NCBI GenBank assembly: GCA_021808665.1
Contig: JAKBBA010000159.1
Location: forward strand, 1-6,827
Reading direction: 5' to 3'
Source: Actinomycetes bacterium
Lineage (GTDB): Bacteria; Actinomycetota; Acidimicrobiia; Acidimicrobiales; Palsa-688
DNA: 6,827 bases
Shown here: positions 1-5,926 of the stretch, in pieces
How the letters are laid out: each line of letters begins with the position of its first letter
Position numbering within the stretch: position 1 is the stretch's first letter
Notes under the pieces: generated by a model
Told to the model about the DNA's origin: nothing
Databases searched by the model: none
The model's input: only the letters and a program-made list of their open reading frames with translations
Made by a program: the position numbers and the translations under genes

Positions 1-1
1 G

Positions 2-1258
2 ATGACCCAGCCCCACGGCGACGCCGTCGCAGCGACGCGCGGGGGCGGCGGCACACCGCTCGAACCAGGGGAGGGCGCGCAGAGTCTTGTGCTCACCGGG
101 ATCGGCGAGTTGCACGACGGCACCGGAAGGGAGCCGCTTTACGGCGCTGCGCTTGTGGTGGAGGGTGGGACAGTCGTTTGGGTGGGACCCGAGAGCCGAT
201 TGCCGGAGGCGAGCGGCGCTCTACGGCGCGACGTCGGCGGACGCGCGGTGATACCAGGTTTTGTTGACAGCCACACCCATCTCGTGTTCGCCGGCGACCG
301 TGCCGGCGAGTGGGAGAAGCGAATGGCCGGGCAAACCTACGCAGCGGGGGGGATCGCCGACACGGTCCGTGCAACCAGGGCCGCAAGCACAGCCCGGCTC
401 GCCGCGAACGCCGAAAGGCTGGCAAGGGAGGCGGTCGCCGGCGGGACGACCACCATCGAGATAAAGAGCGGTTACGGCCTCGACGTCGACAACGAGAAGC
501 GCATCGTGGAGATCGCCTCGTCGCTCACGAGCGAAGTCACCTTTCTCGGCGCCCATGTGGTCGCTCCCGAATTCGCGGGCAGAAGCGACGACTACGTGGA
601 GCTTGTATGCGGTCGAATGCTCGACGCTTGCCGGCCGGCGGCCCGATGGGTCGACGTGTTCTGCGAGCGGGGTGCCTTCGACGCGGACCAGGCACGCGCT
701 GTCCTCGTCGCCGGGCGCGAGGCGGGGCTCGGGCTTCGGCTTCACGCCAACCAACTCGGCCACGGACCAGGGGCGGCACTGGCAGCGGAACTGGGGGCTG
801 CGTCTGTAGACCACTGCAGCTTCCTCGCTCCATCGGACGTCGACGCTCTAGCTTCGTCGTCTACCGTTGTGACACTCCTACCTGCAGCGGACTTCTCCAC
901 GCGTTCGGCCTATCCCGACGCGAGACGGCTGATCGACGCCGGGATTCGCATCGCTCTGGCGAGTGATTGCAATCCCGGCAGTTCCTACACGACGTCGATG
1001 GCGTTCGTCATAGCGTTGGCGGTCCGTGAGCTCCGTTTGACAGTGGAAGAGGCAGTGAGAGCTGCGACATCGGGAGGGGCGGACGCGTTGCTTCGTAGCG
1101 ATATCGGTAGGATCGTCGCAGGGAAAAAAGCGGACGTCGTGGTCTTGGAAGCTCCGTCGGCGTCGTGGATCGCATACCGTCCGGGAGTACCTTTGATTTC
1201 GGCAGTGATGCGGGGCGGCCGGCTGGTCGCCGGCGCGTGGCCGTCACAACCGCGATGA
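2..1258 (+). CDS. hutI: Imidazolonepropionase (histidine degradation)
   Basis: Cytoplasmic amidohydrolase that opens 4-imidazolone-5-propanoate to N-formimidoyl-L-glutamate, the third step of histidine breakdown. The 418-aa product shows the amidohydrolase metal motif HTH at residues 91-93 after VIPGFVDS, the IKSGYGLD segment (154-161), [10 protein letters not shown] (181-190), a metal-site histidine in LHANQLGHG (H248), DHC (H271) and the conserved aspartate in SDCNPGS (D322). HANQ in place of the HADE of Bacillus-type enzymes is, from memory, the usual actinobacterial form, so it is not a defect. The ATG at 2 lies in GATGA, so an upstream gene could end at the TGA at 3-5, but this cannot be seen. 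About 29 residues precede the first conserved strand; the in-frame GTG at 89, behind the purine-rich stretch AGGGGAGG at 67-74, would give a 389-aa protein and is a real alternative start. The stop overlaps the next gene by ATGA. Confidence 0.96.
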   Translation: MTQPHGDAVAATRGGGGTPLEPGEGAQSLVLTGIGELHDGTGREPLYGAALVVEGGTVVWVGPESRLPEASGALRRDVGGRAVIPGFVDSHTHLVFAGDRAGEWEKRMAGQTYAAGGIADTVRATRAASTARLAANAERLAREAVAGGTTTIEIKSGYGLDVDNEKRIVEIASSLTSEVTFLGAHVVAPEFAGRSDDYVELVCGRMLDACRPAARWVDVFCERGAFDADQARAVLVAGREAGLGLRLHANQLGHGPGAALAAELGAASVDHCSFLAPSDVDALASSSTVVTLLPAADFSTRSAYPDARRLIDAGIRIALASDCNPGSSYTTSMAFVIALAVRELRLTVEEAVRAATSGGADALLRSDIGRIVAGKKADVVVLEAPSASWIAYRPGVPLISAVMRGGRLVAGAWPSQPR

Positions 1259-2148
1259 TTTCGGAGGTGGGAACCTCGGGCTACGTTGCGGATTCGTGGC
1301 GCTACGCGGGAGCGGAGCTCCGCCAGCTCGCCGCTGGGACGAGGCTCAGCCCGACCTCGAGGCGGATACTCGCCCGACTCCTGGAACACCCCGACGAGTT
1401 GGCGTGGCTGTCTGCGAAGGCGCTCGCCGAGAGGGTTGGGGTGAGCCAGCCCTCGGTGAGCCGGCTGGCCGCGTCGCTTGGATTCGACGGCTACGCTGCG
1501 CTGCGGGATCATCTTCGACAGACACGTTTGGGTAGCGCCCCTTGCAGTGCCGACAAACTTGCTGCGTCACACGTGGATGTCGTCGCATCACAGGAGGCGG
1601 CCAACACGGCCGAGGTCTCGATGATCGTCGACGGATGGGCGGAACTCCCCTCGCTGGCGGAGGCAGCGGTCCAATCCGCACCGCTAGTCGTCGCCGGCGT
1701 GCGCGCATCCGCGTATCTTGCGCAGTACTTCGCGTACCTCGCCGCCAAGGTGCACCCGAACGTAATGGCAGTGACCAGCGGCGGATCAATCGCTGTTGAT
1801 GCCCTCGTCGGTGCCCGCTCGTCGGGTGCGGAAGTACTCGTGGCTGTGTGCATGCCACGTTACCCGTCGGAGGCGATAGAGGTCATCGAAGGCGCCTGCC
1901 GGCTCGGGCTGCGCGTGGCTCTGATCTCCGACCAGGCGATGCCCCAGTTGCGAAACGTCGAGCCCGAATGGCACTTGGCGCTCCCGGTAGGCTCGGCACT
2001 CACCTTCGACGCGCACCCTGGGGCTCTGGTCGCGTTGAGCCTTCTTCTGGACGCGATGTGCGAGGTGGACCCGACGGCGGCCGAGGCGAGACTTGAAGCT
2101 CTCGATGCGTACGCTGACCGCTGCGGGGTTTACTGGTCCGGGGCTTGA
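1255..2148 (+). CDS. MurR/RpiR-family transcriptional regulator (HTH + SIS domain)
   Basis: DNA-binding regulator of 297 aa. Residues about 18-90 form the RpiR-type N-terminal helix-turn-helix, with the core around [19 protein letters not shown] (52-70) followed by [13 protein letters not shown]. Residues about 125-270 form a SIS domain, a fold that normally binds phosphosugars. I chose ATG 1255 because it overlaps the hutI stop as ATGA and gives the usual family length; the frame is open back to an ATG at 1165, but that would add 30 low-complexity residues inside hutI. There is no Shine-Dalgarno just upstream, so translation probably depends on coupling to hutI. This suggests regulation of the hut genes, which is inference. 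The usual S-x-S-G-x-T ligand loop of SIS domains is replaced by C-M-P-R-Y-P (199-204), so the ligand may not be a classic sugar phosphate. Confidence 0.9.
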   Translation: MISEVGTSGYVADSWRYAGAELRQLAAGTRLSPTSRRILARLLEHPDELAWLSAKALAERVGVSQPSVSRLAASLGFDGYAALRDHLRQTRLGSAPCSADKLAASHVDVVASQEAANTAEVSMIVDGWAELPSLAEAAVQSAPLVVAGVRASAYLAQYFAYLAAKVHPNVMAVTSGGSIAVDALVGARSSGAEVLVAVCMPRYPSEAIEVIEGACRLGLRVALISDQAMPQLRNVEPEWHLALPVGSALTFDAHPGALVALSLLLDAMCEVDPTAAEARLEALDAYADRCGVYWSGA

Positions 2149-2167
2149 GCTTGAGGTGACGTCTAGG

Positions 2168-2194
2168 AACCGGCGGTTGAGCTGATCGCCGGTT
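2168..2194 (+). terminator. Stem-loop after the hutI-regulator operon
   Basis: Perfect 8-bp inverted repeat, AACCGGCG at 2168-2175 and CGCCGGTT at 2187-2194, around an 11-nt loop. It begins 20 nt after the regulator stop codon. There is no long T tract (only TTT within 2193-2195), so it is either a weak GC-type terminator or an RNA-end stabilising hairpin. It sits upstream of the promoter candidate of the HDOD gene, which fits an operon boundary. Confidence 0.45.
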
Positions 2195-2229
2195 TCGGTG
2201 AAAGCCGCTATGAGATGTTAAAAATTGAT

Positions 2230-2235
2230 TACCAT
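2230..2235 (+). promoter_or_regulatory. -10 box candidate for the HDOD-GGDEF operon (leaderless start)
   Basis: TACCAT fits the actinobacterial TANNNT -10 pattern and sits in an AT-rich island (about 2213-2237) in otherwise GC-rich DNA. A TG dinucleotide at 2226-2227 is near, but one base off, an extended -10 position. The box ends 8 nt before the GTG at 2244, so the transcript would start at or within 2 nt of the start codon. No convincing -35 hexamer was found. Confidence 0.5.
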
Positions 2236-2243
2236 TACCGGTC

Positions 2244-3062
2244 GTGGTCGTCCCGACATCGGCGGAGCTCGATGAGCTTGTGCGGCGTCTGCCCGTGCGG
2301 CCGTCCACGGCGGCACGGCTGTTCGACCTTATCGACGATCCGGAAGCCTCGCTGTCGCAGTTCGCCGAGATCGTCGAGTTGGATCCGGTGCTGTCCGCGC
2401 GGATACTTCGCCTGGCGAACTCGGCAGCGTACAGGTCCCGAGGGGGGGTGGCATCCGCGACGAGGGCGGTGATGATGCTCGGCTCGTCGGCCGTGCAGGC
2501 GATCGTCGCCGCGGCGGCCTTCCCTCTACTGTCTGACGGGGTCGACTTGGGGCCTGACTCGTTCTGGGCGCACGCCATGGAGGTAGGCGCGGCGGCCTCG
2601 ACGATCGCCCCCGAGCTCGAGGTGGGGGTCGGGGACGCGTTCACCGCGGGCCTTCTCCACGACATCGGGGCTGTGCTGTTACATTTGCGTAACGCGGACG
2701 TGTACGCCGAGGTGGTCGAAGGAGGCCCCGAGCGCTTGCTCGAGCGCGAGGGTGAGGCGTTCGGGGTTGCCCACCCCGAAGCGGGTAGCCAGGCGGTTGC
2801 GAAGTGGGGTTTTCCGAAAGCTCTCGTCGAGGCGGTACGCGACCATCACCTCCCGCTTCTCGGTGCGAGCCGGCTGACGAAGGCTGTCGCGATCGGCGAG
2901 TCGGCGGCGGCTGCGGCCGGCGGTCTGTCGAGTCACGAGGGCGCGAGACCACTAGACGAGGTGCTCGATGAGTGCCGCCTTTGGGTGAGGCCGGCGCAGG
3001 TGACCAAGGCGACCGAGAAAGCCTTCGAGCGGGTCGGCGTCAGGCTTAGGGGAGGCAAGTGA
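2244..3062 (+). CDS. HDOD-domain signalling protein
   Basis: 272-aa soluble protein that is almost entirely one HDOD domain, a degenerate HD-phosphohydrolase fold found in signal transduction proteins and usually thought non-catalytic. Visible landmarks are the helical N-terminus with LPVRPSTAARLFDLIDD (16-32) and DPVLSARILRLANSAAY (47-63), the SFWAH segment (H110), GLLHDIG (136-142, with H139 and D140), H177 and HH at 201-202. The HD-type histidines and aspartate are thus largely retained. An in-frame TGA at 2226 blocks any upstream start, and the GTG at 2244 has no Shine-Dalgarno but follows a TANNNT box by 8 nt, so I infer a leaderless mRNA. A later GTG at 2280 is possible but would remove the start of the domain. 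The stop overlaps the GGDEF gene by GTGA. HDOD and GGDEF proteins are often linked in cyclic-di-GMP signalling, so it probably works with its neighbour; its output is unknown. Confidence 0.9.
   Translation: MVVPTSAELDELVRRLPVRPSTAARLFDLIDDPEASLSQFAEIVELDPVLSARILRLANSAAYRSRGGVASATRAVMMLGSSAVQAIVAAAAFPLLSDGVDLGPDSFWAHAMEVGAAASTIAPELEVGVGDAFTAGLLHDIGAVLLHLRNADVYAEVVEGGPERLLEREGEAFGVAHPEAGSQAVAKWGFPKALVEAVRDHHLPLLGASRLTKAVAIGESAAAAAGGLSSHEGARPLDEVLDECRLWVRPAQVTKATEKAFERVGVRLRGGK
3048..3055 (+). promoter_or_regulatory. Shine-Dalgarno of the diguanylate cyclase gene
   Basis: AGGGGAGG lies inside the 3' end of the HDOD gene, 3 nt before the overlapping GTG at 3059. The spacing is short, but this is the strongest ribosome-binding site among the starts examined here. 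It supports the GTGA overlap as the start and contrasts with the leaderless-type starts of the operon-leading genes. Confidence 0.6.
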
Positions 3063-4366
3063 GCGCGTTGCGGGCCCTTGCTGAGCGCGAAGCGGCGGAC
3101 CTGGCCGGGTTCCGTGCGTCTGACCGGACGCAGCTGATGATACGACTGGTGCACACTGAGTGCCTCCTCGAACTGTCTCGACTGTCTGCGCATCTCACGG
3201 ACGTTTCGACCTACTCGGAGGCGGCGATCTCGATCGTGGATCAGTTCCTTCCGGTACGTTGGTGCGAGCTTGCGTGCGAGATAGCGGGTGTTCCGTCGAT
3301 CTGCGTCACTCGGGGCAAGGCAGTGGCTGCGGGTGACGGCACCGACACATCGGCAGGGGACGTCATCCGATGTGAGCTAATGCTGGCAGATCAAGGTACC
3401 GGGTCGCTCAGGTGCACTTTCGAGTTCCCTGGGGTCGGTTCCGAGGAGCTGGTGAATGCGGTAGGCGAGCAGATCGCTTCAGGTTTGCTCATAGTTTCTG
3501 AGTCCGAGCGGATCCGCCGCCAAGCCGCCTTGGCGGATGCCGCGAGGCTCATCCACGGGCTCGGCGACGAGCCGACCGGGCCGGACCTCACCGACCTCGT
3601 CGAGGCGATGTCGTTTCTCCCGAAGCTCGCAGGGGTCAACCTGCGGATCACGCATGCTGCCGTCGGCGGCCAGATCACCCTGGCGTCGGGGATCGAGGCG
3701 TCGGAGCACCTTCCCGCGTTCGAGTTGCCTGGCGGGAGGATCGAGGCCGGCGTCGCATGGGCGGTCCGCCCGCAACCCGAGGACGAGAAGACGGTAAGTG
3801 ACATGATCGGCCTGCTCGCGGCTGCGATGACCCGTGCGGCTGAACGACAGCGATTGGTGGCGGAGGCTCAGACCGATCCGCTGACCGGCGTGTCTAACCG
3901 CCGCCACGGAGTGGCGATCCTGTCCCGGGTCCTAAAGCTCGCCGAAATGTCCAACGAATATGTGAGCCTCCTCTACTTCGACCTGGACAAGTTCAAGGTT
4001 GCGAATGACACATATGGTCACGCAGCGGGCGACGAGGTGCTCAAGCGCTTCGCCCGGCTCCTCGTCGATTCGGTTCGCAACTCGGATACCGTCGTGCGAA
4101 TGGGCGGGGAGGAGTTCATGATCGTCTGCCCGGGAATGAACGAGCGGGATGGCATCAGGATGGGAGAGTTGATCGTTTCCCGATGTGTGGCGGCTTGTGC
4201 CAGTGACATGACGCCTGGGTGGGATCAGCGCACTTCGGTCGGTCTTGCCGTATACCCGAATCTCGCAAAAGATCCCGAGGCGTTCATGAAGCTCGCCGAC
4301 GTGGCGCTTTACAGCTCAAAGCGCAAGGGGGGCAACACGGTCAGTGTGGCGTCGGACGAGTCGTAA
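3059..4366 (+). CDS. Diguanylate cyclase (GGDEF domain, I-site, GAF-like N-terminal region)
   Basis: Predicted to make cyclic-di-GMP from two GTP. The 435-aa protein has no membrane segment and should be cytoplasmic. Residues about 272-430 form a complete GGDEF domain: DPLTGVSNRR (273-282), metal- and GTP-binding FDLDKFKVANDTYGHAAGDE (307-326), and the active-site signature GGEEF (349-353). The product-inhibition I-site RNSD (340-343) lies five residues before GGEEF, the standard spacing. Residues about 30-265 look like two divergent GAF-like sensor modules (LLELSRLSAHLTDVSTYSEA near 36-55 and a second starting near 156), ending in a helix (250-270) that leads into GGDEF; this assignment is by fold pattern only. 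No EAL or HD-GYP phosphodiesterase domain is attached. The gene is translationally coupled to the HDOD gene and is the last gene of the operon. Confidence 0.93.
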   Translation: MSALRALAEREAADLAGFRASDRTQLMIRLVHTECLLELSRLSAHLTDVSTYSEAAISIVDQFLPVRWCELACEIAGVPSICVTRGKAVAAGDGTDTSAGDVIRCELMLADQGTGSLRCTFEFPGVGSEELVNAVGEQIASGLLIVSESERIRRQAALADAARLIHGLGDEPTGPDLTDLVEAMSFLPKLAGVNLRITHAAVGGQITLASGIEASEHLPAFELPGGRIEAGVAWAVRPQPEDEKTVSDMIGLLAAAMTRAAERQRLVAEAQTDPLTGVSNRRHGVAILSRVLKLAEMSNEYVSLLYFDLDKFKVANDTYGHAAGDEVLKRFARLLVDSVRNSDTVVRMGGEEFMIVCPGMNERDGIRMGELIVSRCVAACASDMTPGWDQRTSVGLAVYPNLAKDPEAFMKLADVALYSSKRKGGNTVSVASDES

Positions 4367-4386
4367 TTGCTCCGCAAAGGCATCCC

Positions 4387-4418
4387 AGCGCCGCCCGCGG
4401 TCCCCGTCGGGCGGCGCT
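4387..4418. terminator. Strong hairpin between convergent genes (bidirectional terminator candidate)
   Basis: Perfect 11-bp inverted repeat, AGCGCCGCCCG at 4387-4397 and CGGGCGGCGCT at 4408-4418, with a 10-nt loop. It starts 20 nt after the GGDEF stop and ends 7 nt before the stop of the opposing SDR gene. There is no T tract on either side, as is common for GC-rich actinobacterial terminators. The position between two tail-to-tail genes supports a terminator for both strands. Confidence 0.75.
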
Positions 4419-4425
4419 GCCTCCG

Positions 4426-5169
4426 TCAGAGGACCATGCTCCCCCCGTCCACGGTGATCAGCTCACCGGTGATCCACGACGACATGTCGCTGCACAGAAA
4501 CAGGGCCGCCTCGGCTACGTCGACGGGCTGCCCGAGGCGGCGGAGAGGCCACGCCCGCTCGGCGTCCTCCCCGTTAGGCTCCCACAAGGCTCGGGCGAAG
4601 TCCGTCTTCACAAGTCCCGGTGCGATCGCGTTGACCCGCACCTTCGGGCCGAGCTCTGACGCGAGGTGCTTGGTAAGGTGGATCAGCGCAGCTTTGCTCG
4701 TGTCGTAGATACCGATCGGACCGCTGAATTTGAGGCCGCCGACCGAGGAGATGTTAAGGACCACCCCGCCCCGTTCAGCCATCGACTGCTTCCAGGCTTC
4801 CTGGGTCCACACGAGAGGGCCGCGAAGGTTGACTTCCATGATCTTGTCGAAACGCGGCAGGTCGATGTCGATGGAGCGCCCGTAGTAGGGATTGGTGGCG
4901 GCGTTGTTCACGAGGATGTCGACGCTGCCGAAACGCTCGATCGTGGCCGAGACCGCTGCCTGAGCCTCATCTGGGCGCCCGGCGTTCGCAGCGAAGCAGG
5001 CGGTCTCCCCGTCGATAGTCGAAGCAGCTTCCTCGAGGGCGTCCATCTTGCGTGACGAAAGCATTACGTTTGCGCCGGCTTCGGCGAAAATCTTGGCAAT
5101 CGCAGCGCCGATACCTTTGGAGGCACCGGTAACCAGGGCCGTCTTTCCGTTAAGTTCGATTGTGGTCAT
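4426..5169 (-). CDS. Short-chain dehydrogenase/reductase (SDR) family oxidoreductase
   Basis: 247-aa classical SDR, an NAD(P)-dependent oxidoreductase of unknown substrate. The Rossmann nucleotide motif TGASKGIG is at 14-21, NNAA at 88-91, the structural Asn in VNLRG at N114, and the catalytic Ser-Tyr-Lys at S142, Y155 and K159 (YDTSK), followed by the APG motif at 173-175 and a C-terminal ITVDGG. An arginine at residue 40 just after the second strand (LSSR) favours NADP(H), which is inference. The loop where many SDRs carry an adenine-contacting Asp reads AANAG (60-64). I chose the ATG at 5169; a TTG immediately upstream would add only one residue. No Shine-Dalgarno precedes it on the minus strand, but a -35/-10 pair ends 8 nt before it, suggesting a leaderless mRNA. 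It stands alone, convergent with the GGDEF operon, and context does not indicate a pathway. The complete catalytic set argues that it is functional. Confidence 0.93.
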   Translation of the reverse strand: MTTIELNGKTALVTGASKGIGAAIAKIFAEAGANVMLSSRKMDALEEAASTIDGETACFAANAGRPDEAQAAVSATIERFGSVDILVNNAATNPYYGRSIDIDLPRFDKIMEVNLRGPLVWTQEAWKQSMAERGGVVLNISSVGGLKFSGPIGIYDTSKAALIHLTKHLASELGPKVRVNAIAPGLVKTDFARALWEPNGEDAERAWPLRRLGQPVDVAEAALFLCSDMSSWITGELITVDGGSMVL

Positions 5170-5177
5170 CAAGGAGA

Positions 5178-5206
5178 ATCATGTCGGCATCGCAGGCCGT
5201 GCGCAA
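5178..5206 (-). promoter_or_regulatory. Promoter candidate for the SDR gene (leaderless start)
   Basis: Read on the minus strand: TTGCGC (-35, plus-strand 5201-5206), exactly 17 bp, then CATGAT (-10, plus-strand 5178-5183), then 8 nt to the ATG at 5169. Both hexamers are only moderate matches, but the spacing is ideal and there is no ribosome-binding site. Transcription would begin within about 2 nt of the start codon. On the plus strand the same bases hold the AAGGAG and ATG of a possible opposing small ORF. Confidence 0.45.
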
Positions 5207-5304
5207 TTTTCCCCAGTCGCAGAGCGTGGTGTGGCGAGCGCGAAGCGCCGACGAGCTGTGCTCGAGGACCCGGCGACGAGCGCCGATCTGCCGGGAATGC
5301 GAGT

Positions 5305-5583
5305 ATGTCAGCTGTGAACCAAGCGGCAGGACCTGCTCGCCAACCAACCGATCCCCTCCCGACGGTCCGTGCTCAATGGGGTGCCCTCAGCGTCGGGATA
5401 CGGGTGCTTCTGGTCGCCGGACCGGTGGTCATTGTCGCTGTGGTCGCACTTTTCAGCCCTACTCTCGGGGTGGTTGCGGCAGTGCTCGTGTTCGGGATGG
5501 CCTTGGCGACTGTCGTCTACGCAAAGAACCGATCGGACCGGTTGCACGCGCTCGCCGCGATGATGAGGCAAGACGAGCCTTGA
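5305..5583 (+). CDS. Small membrane protein, two predicted transmembrane helices
   Basis: 92-aa hypothetical protein. A polar, proline-containing N-terminus (about 1-30) is followed by two hydrophobic segments, roughly 32-52 (IRVLLVAGPVVIVAVVALF) and 54-73 (LGVVAAVLVFGMALATVVYA), with only a short turn between them. The tail KNRSDRLHALAAMMRQDEP is charged. The positive residues after the second helix and the Arg before the first suggest that both ends face the cytoplasm. Start ATG 5305 has only a weak GGGA about 8 nt upstream, and no TANNNT box at leaderless distance. Codons 2-28 have clearly lower third-position GC than the helical part, so the N-terminus is the uncertain portion. Small two-helix proteins ending in YxKNR-like tails resemble actinobacterial hypothetical proteins I have seen, but I assign no function. 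Confidence 0.75.
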   Translation: MSAVNQAAGPARQPTDPLPTVRAQWGALSVGIRVLLVAGPVVIVAVVALFSPTLGVVAAVLVFGMALATVVYAKNRSDRLHALAAMMRQDEP

Positions 5584-5584
5584 T

Positions 5585-5600
5585 TCGCTCGGGTGAGCGA
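5585..5600 (+). terminator. Short hairpin directly after the two-helix membrane protein gene
   Basis: TCGCTC (5585-5590) and GAGCGA (5595-5600) form a perfect 6-bp stem with a GGGT loop, starting 1 nt after the stop codon. There is no T tract. It is probably a weak terminator or mRNA 3'-end structure, and could also arise by chance. Confidence 0.35.
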
Positions 5601-5645
5601 GGTGACTGCAACCGCACATGTATGGCACTTTGAGGGGCAGTCAGG

Positions 5646-5651
5646 TACACT
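5646..5651 (+). promoter_or_regulatory. -10 box candidate upstream of the small-membrane-protein leader
   Basis: TACACT fits TANNNT and predicts transcription starting near 5658, 4 nt before the ATG at 5662 and about 88 nt before the GTG at 5746. A TTGAGG at 5630-5635 is too close (10 bp) to serve as its -35, and no other -35 stands out. Confidence 0.35.
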
Positions 5652-5661
5652 AAGAGTCAAT

Positions 5662-5745
5662 ATGCGTAGAAAACGGCCTCCAAGTACCGCCCAACCTCCA
5701 AGTACCGCCGGGGCTAACCCGGGATCATCCCGAGGGTGGTTTTAG
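5662..5745 (+). CDS. Possible 27-codon leader ORF abutting the small membrane gene
   Basis: An ATG at 5662, with a weak AAGAG 5 nt upstream, opens a frame of 27 codons ending in TAG at 5743-5745, directly adjacent to and in the same frame as the GTG of the next gene. The peptide starts MRRKR and contains the six-residue repeat PPSTAQ/PPSTAG, encoded by an in-frame 15-bp direct repeat. Third-position GC is low (12 of 27 by my count, against about 42 of 58 in the following gene), which speaks against a long-standing protein-coding role. It could be a leader peptide for translational coupling, the N-terminus of an 87-codon gene split by an amber codon, or chance. The direct repeat, palindrome and candidate promoter are listed separately. 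Confidence 0.3.
   Translation: MRRKRPPSTAQPPSTAGANPGSSRGWF
5677..5709 (+). repeat. 15-bp direct repeat, two copies with 18-bp period
   Basis: CCTCCAAGTACCGCC occurs perfectly at 5677-5691 and 5695-5709, separated by CAA. The 18-bp period equals six codons in the frame of the possible leader ORF. CCTCC in each copy is complementary to a Shine-Dalgarno core, and AACCTCC (5693-5699) could pair with GGTGGTT at 5735-5741 with one mismatch, just before the GTG at 5746. It could be a regulator-binding tandem site or part of an RNA structure. Confidence 0.85.
5720..5732. promoter_or_regulatory. 13-bp palindrome before the 59-aa membrane gene (operator or RNA-hairpin candidate)
   Basis: CGGGAT-C-ATCCCG is a perfect palindrome with 6-bp arms and a single central base, ending 13 nt before the GTG at 5746. 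Its right end touches the GAGG at 5732-5735 that is the only plausible ribosome-binding site for that gene. As DNA it would suit a dimeric regulator; as RNA it could form a 4-bp stem with a 5-nt loop. Confidence 0.45.
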
Positions 5746-5925
5746 GTGGCCCACGTATCCACGGCCCATGTAGTCACCGCTTCGACGCTTTCCGCTACGC
5801 CGGTAGTTGTGATCACCGCAGCGCTTCTGCTGGCCGCTGTGTTTGCCGTACTTTTGATGTCGTTCGTGCTCTACCGCAGGTCGAGCCGCCAGAGCAACGG
5901 CTTGCAAAGCGGCACGAGGGTTTAG
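5746..5925 (+). CDS. Small single-span membrane protein (59 aa)
   Basis: 59-aa hypothetical protein starting at GTG 5746 and ending at TAG 5923-5925. Residues 1-17 are polar and Ser/Thr/His-rich, residues about 18-43 are a strong hydrophobic helix (PVVVITAALLLAAVFAVLL within it), and the tail RRSSRQSNGLQSGTRV is basic. The positive-inside rule predicts the N-terminus outside and the C-terminus in the cytoplasm. Third-position GC is about 72% (42 of 58 codons by my count), in line with real genes here. A GAGG at 5732-5735 lies 10 nt upstream as a weak ribosome-binding site. The codon just before the start is an in-frame TAG, and the frame is open upstream of it to an ATG at 5662, so the true gene could be longer if the amber codon is read through or is an error. 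It converges on the next gene with a 1-bp gap. Function unknown. Confidence 0.6.
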   Translation: MAHVSTAHVVTASTLSATPVVVITAALLLAAVFAVLLMSFVLYRRSSRQSNGLQSGTRV

Positions 5926-5926
5926 G

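Larger units (their letters stand above)
5181..5633 (+). other. Possible alternative ORF with a good ribosome-binding site (doubtful)
   Basis: AAGGAG at 5171-5176 sits 4 nt before an ATG at 5181, a textbook initiation signal. The frame stays open for 150 codons but runs through the whole of the membrane-protein gene 5305-5583 in another frame. Before that overlap its 42 codons have high GC at the third position (33 of 42 by my count), similar to real genes; after it the product becomes a Cys/Arg-rich sequence typical of an antisense or shifted shadow. It may be a chance signal, a short gene whose frame was later broken, or an upstream start for the membrane gene through a frameshift. I do not call it a gene. 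Confidence 0.2.

Noticed and set aside
740..760. HANQ instead of HADE in HutI as a possible loss of an active-site residue
   Set aside because: This form is, to my knowledge, usual in actinobacterial HutI, and the metal-site histidines and aspartate are intact.
310..966. 218-aa plus-strand ORF inside hutI in another frame
   Set aside because: Arg/Gly-rich shadow of hutI; hutI carries all family motifs across this stretch.
1165..1254. 30-residue N-terminal extension of the RpiR regulator from ATG 1165
   Set aside because: It lies inside hutI, has low-complexity composition and is unnecessary: ATG 1255 gives the normal family length with an ATGA overlap.
2000..2665. 221-aa minus-strand ORF spanning the regulator end and the HDOD start
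   Set aside because: Ser/Arg/Pro-rich low-complexity product that covers two convincing plus-strand genes and their intergenic region; no family motif.
5308..5628. 106-aa minus-strand ORF opposite the two-helix membrane gene, His-rich
   Set aside because: Its His/Arg/Ser-rich composition is what the antisense of hydrophobic GC-rich codons gives; it overlaps a better gene and has no start signal.
5623..5640. TGGCAC followed by GGGC resembling a sigma-54 (-24/-12) promoter
   Set aside because: The distance between the GG and GC dinucleotides is off by one base, and sigma-54 is generally absent from actinobacteria.
5677..5709. CRISPR-like repeat
   Set aside because: Only two copies with a 3-bp spacer; no array and no cas genes nearby.
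5725..5907. 60-aa minus-strand ORF opposite the 59-aa membrane protein
   Set aside because: Polar, Arg/His/Gly-rich shadow; the plus strand encodes a coherent hydrophobic helix with a basic tail and gene-like third-position GC.
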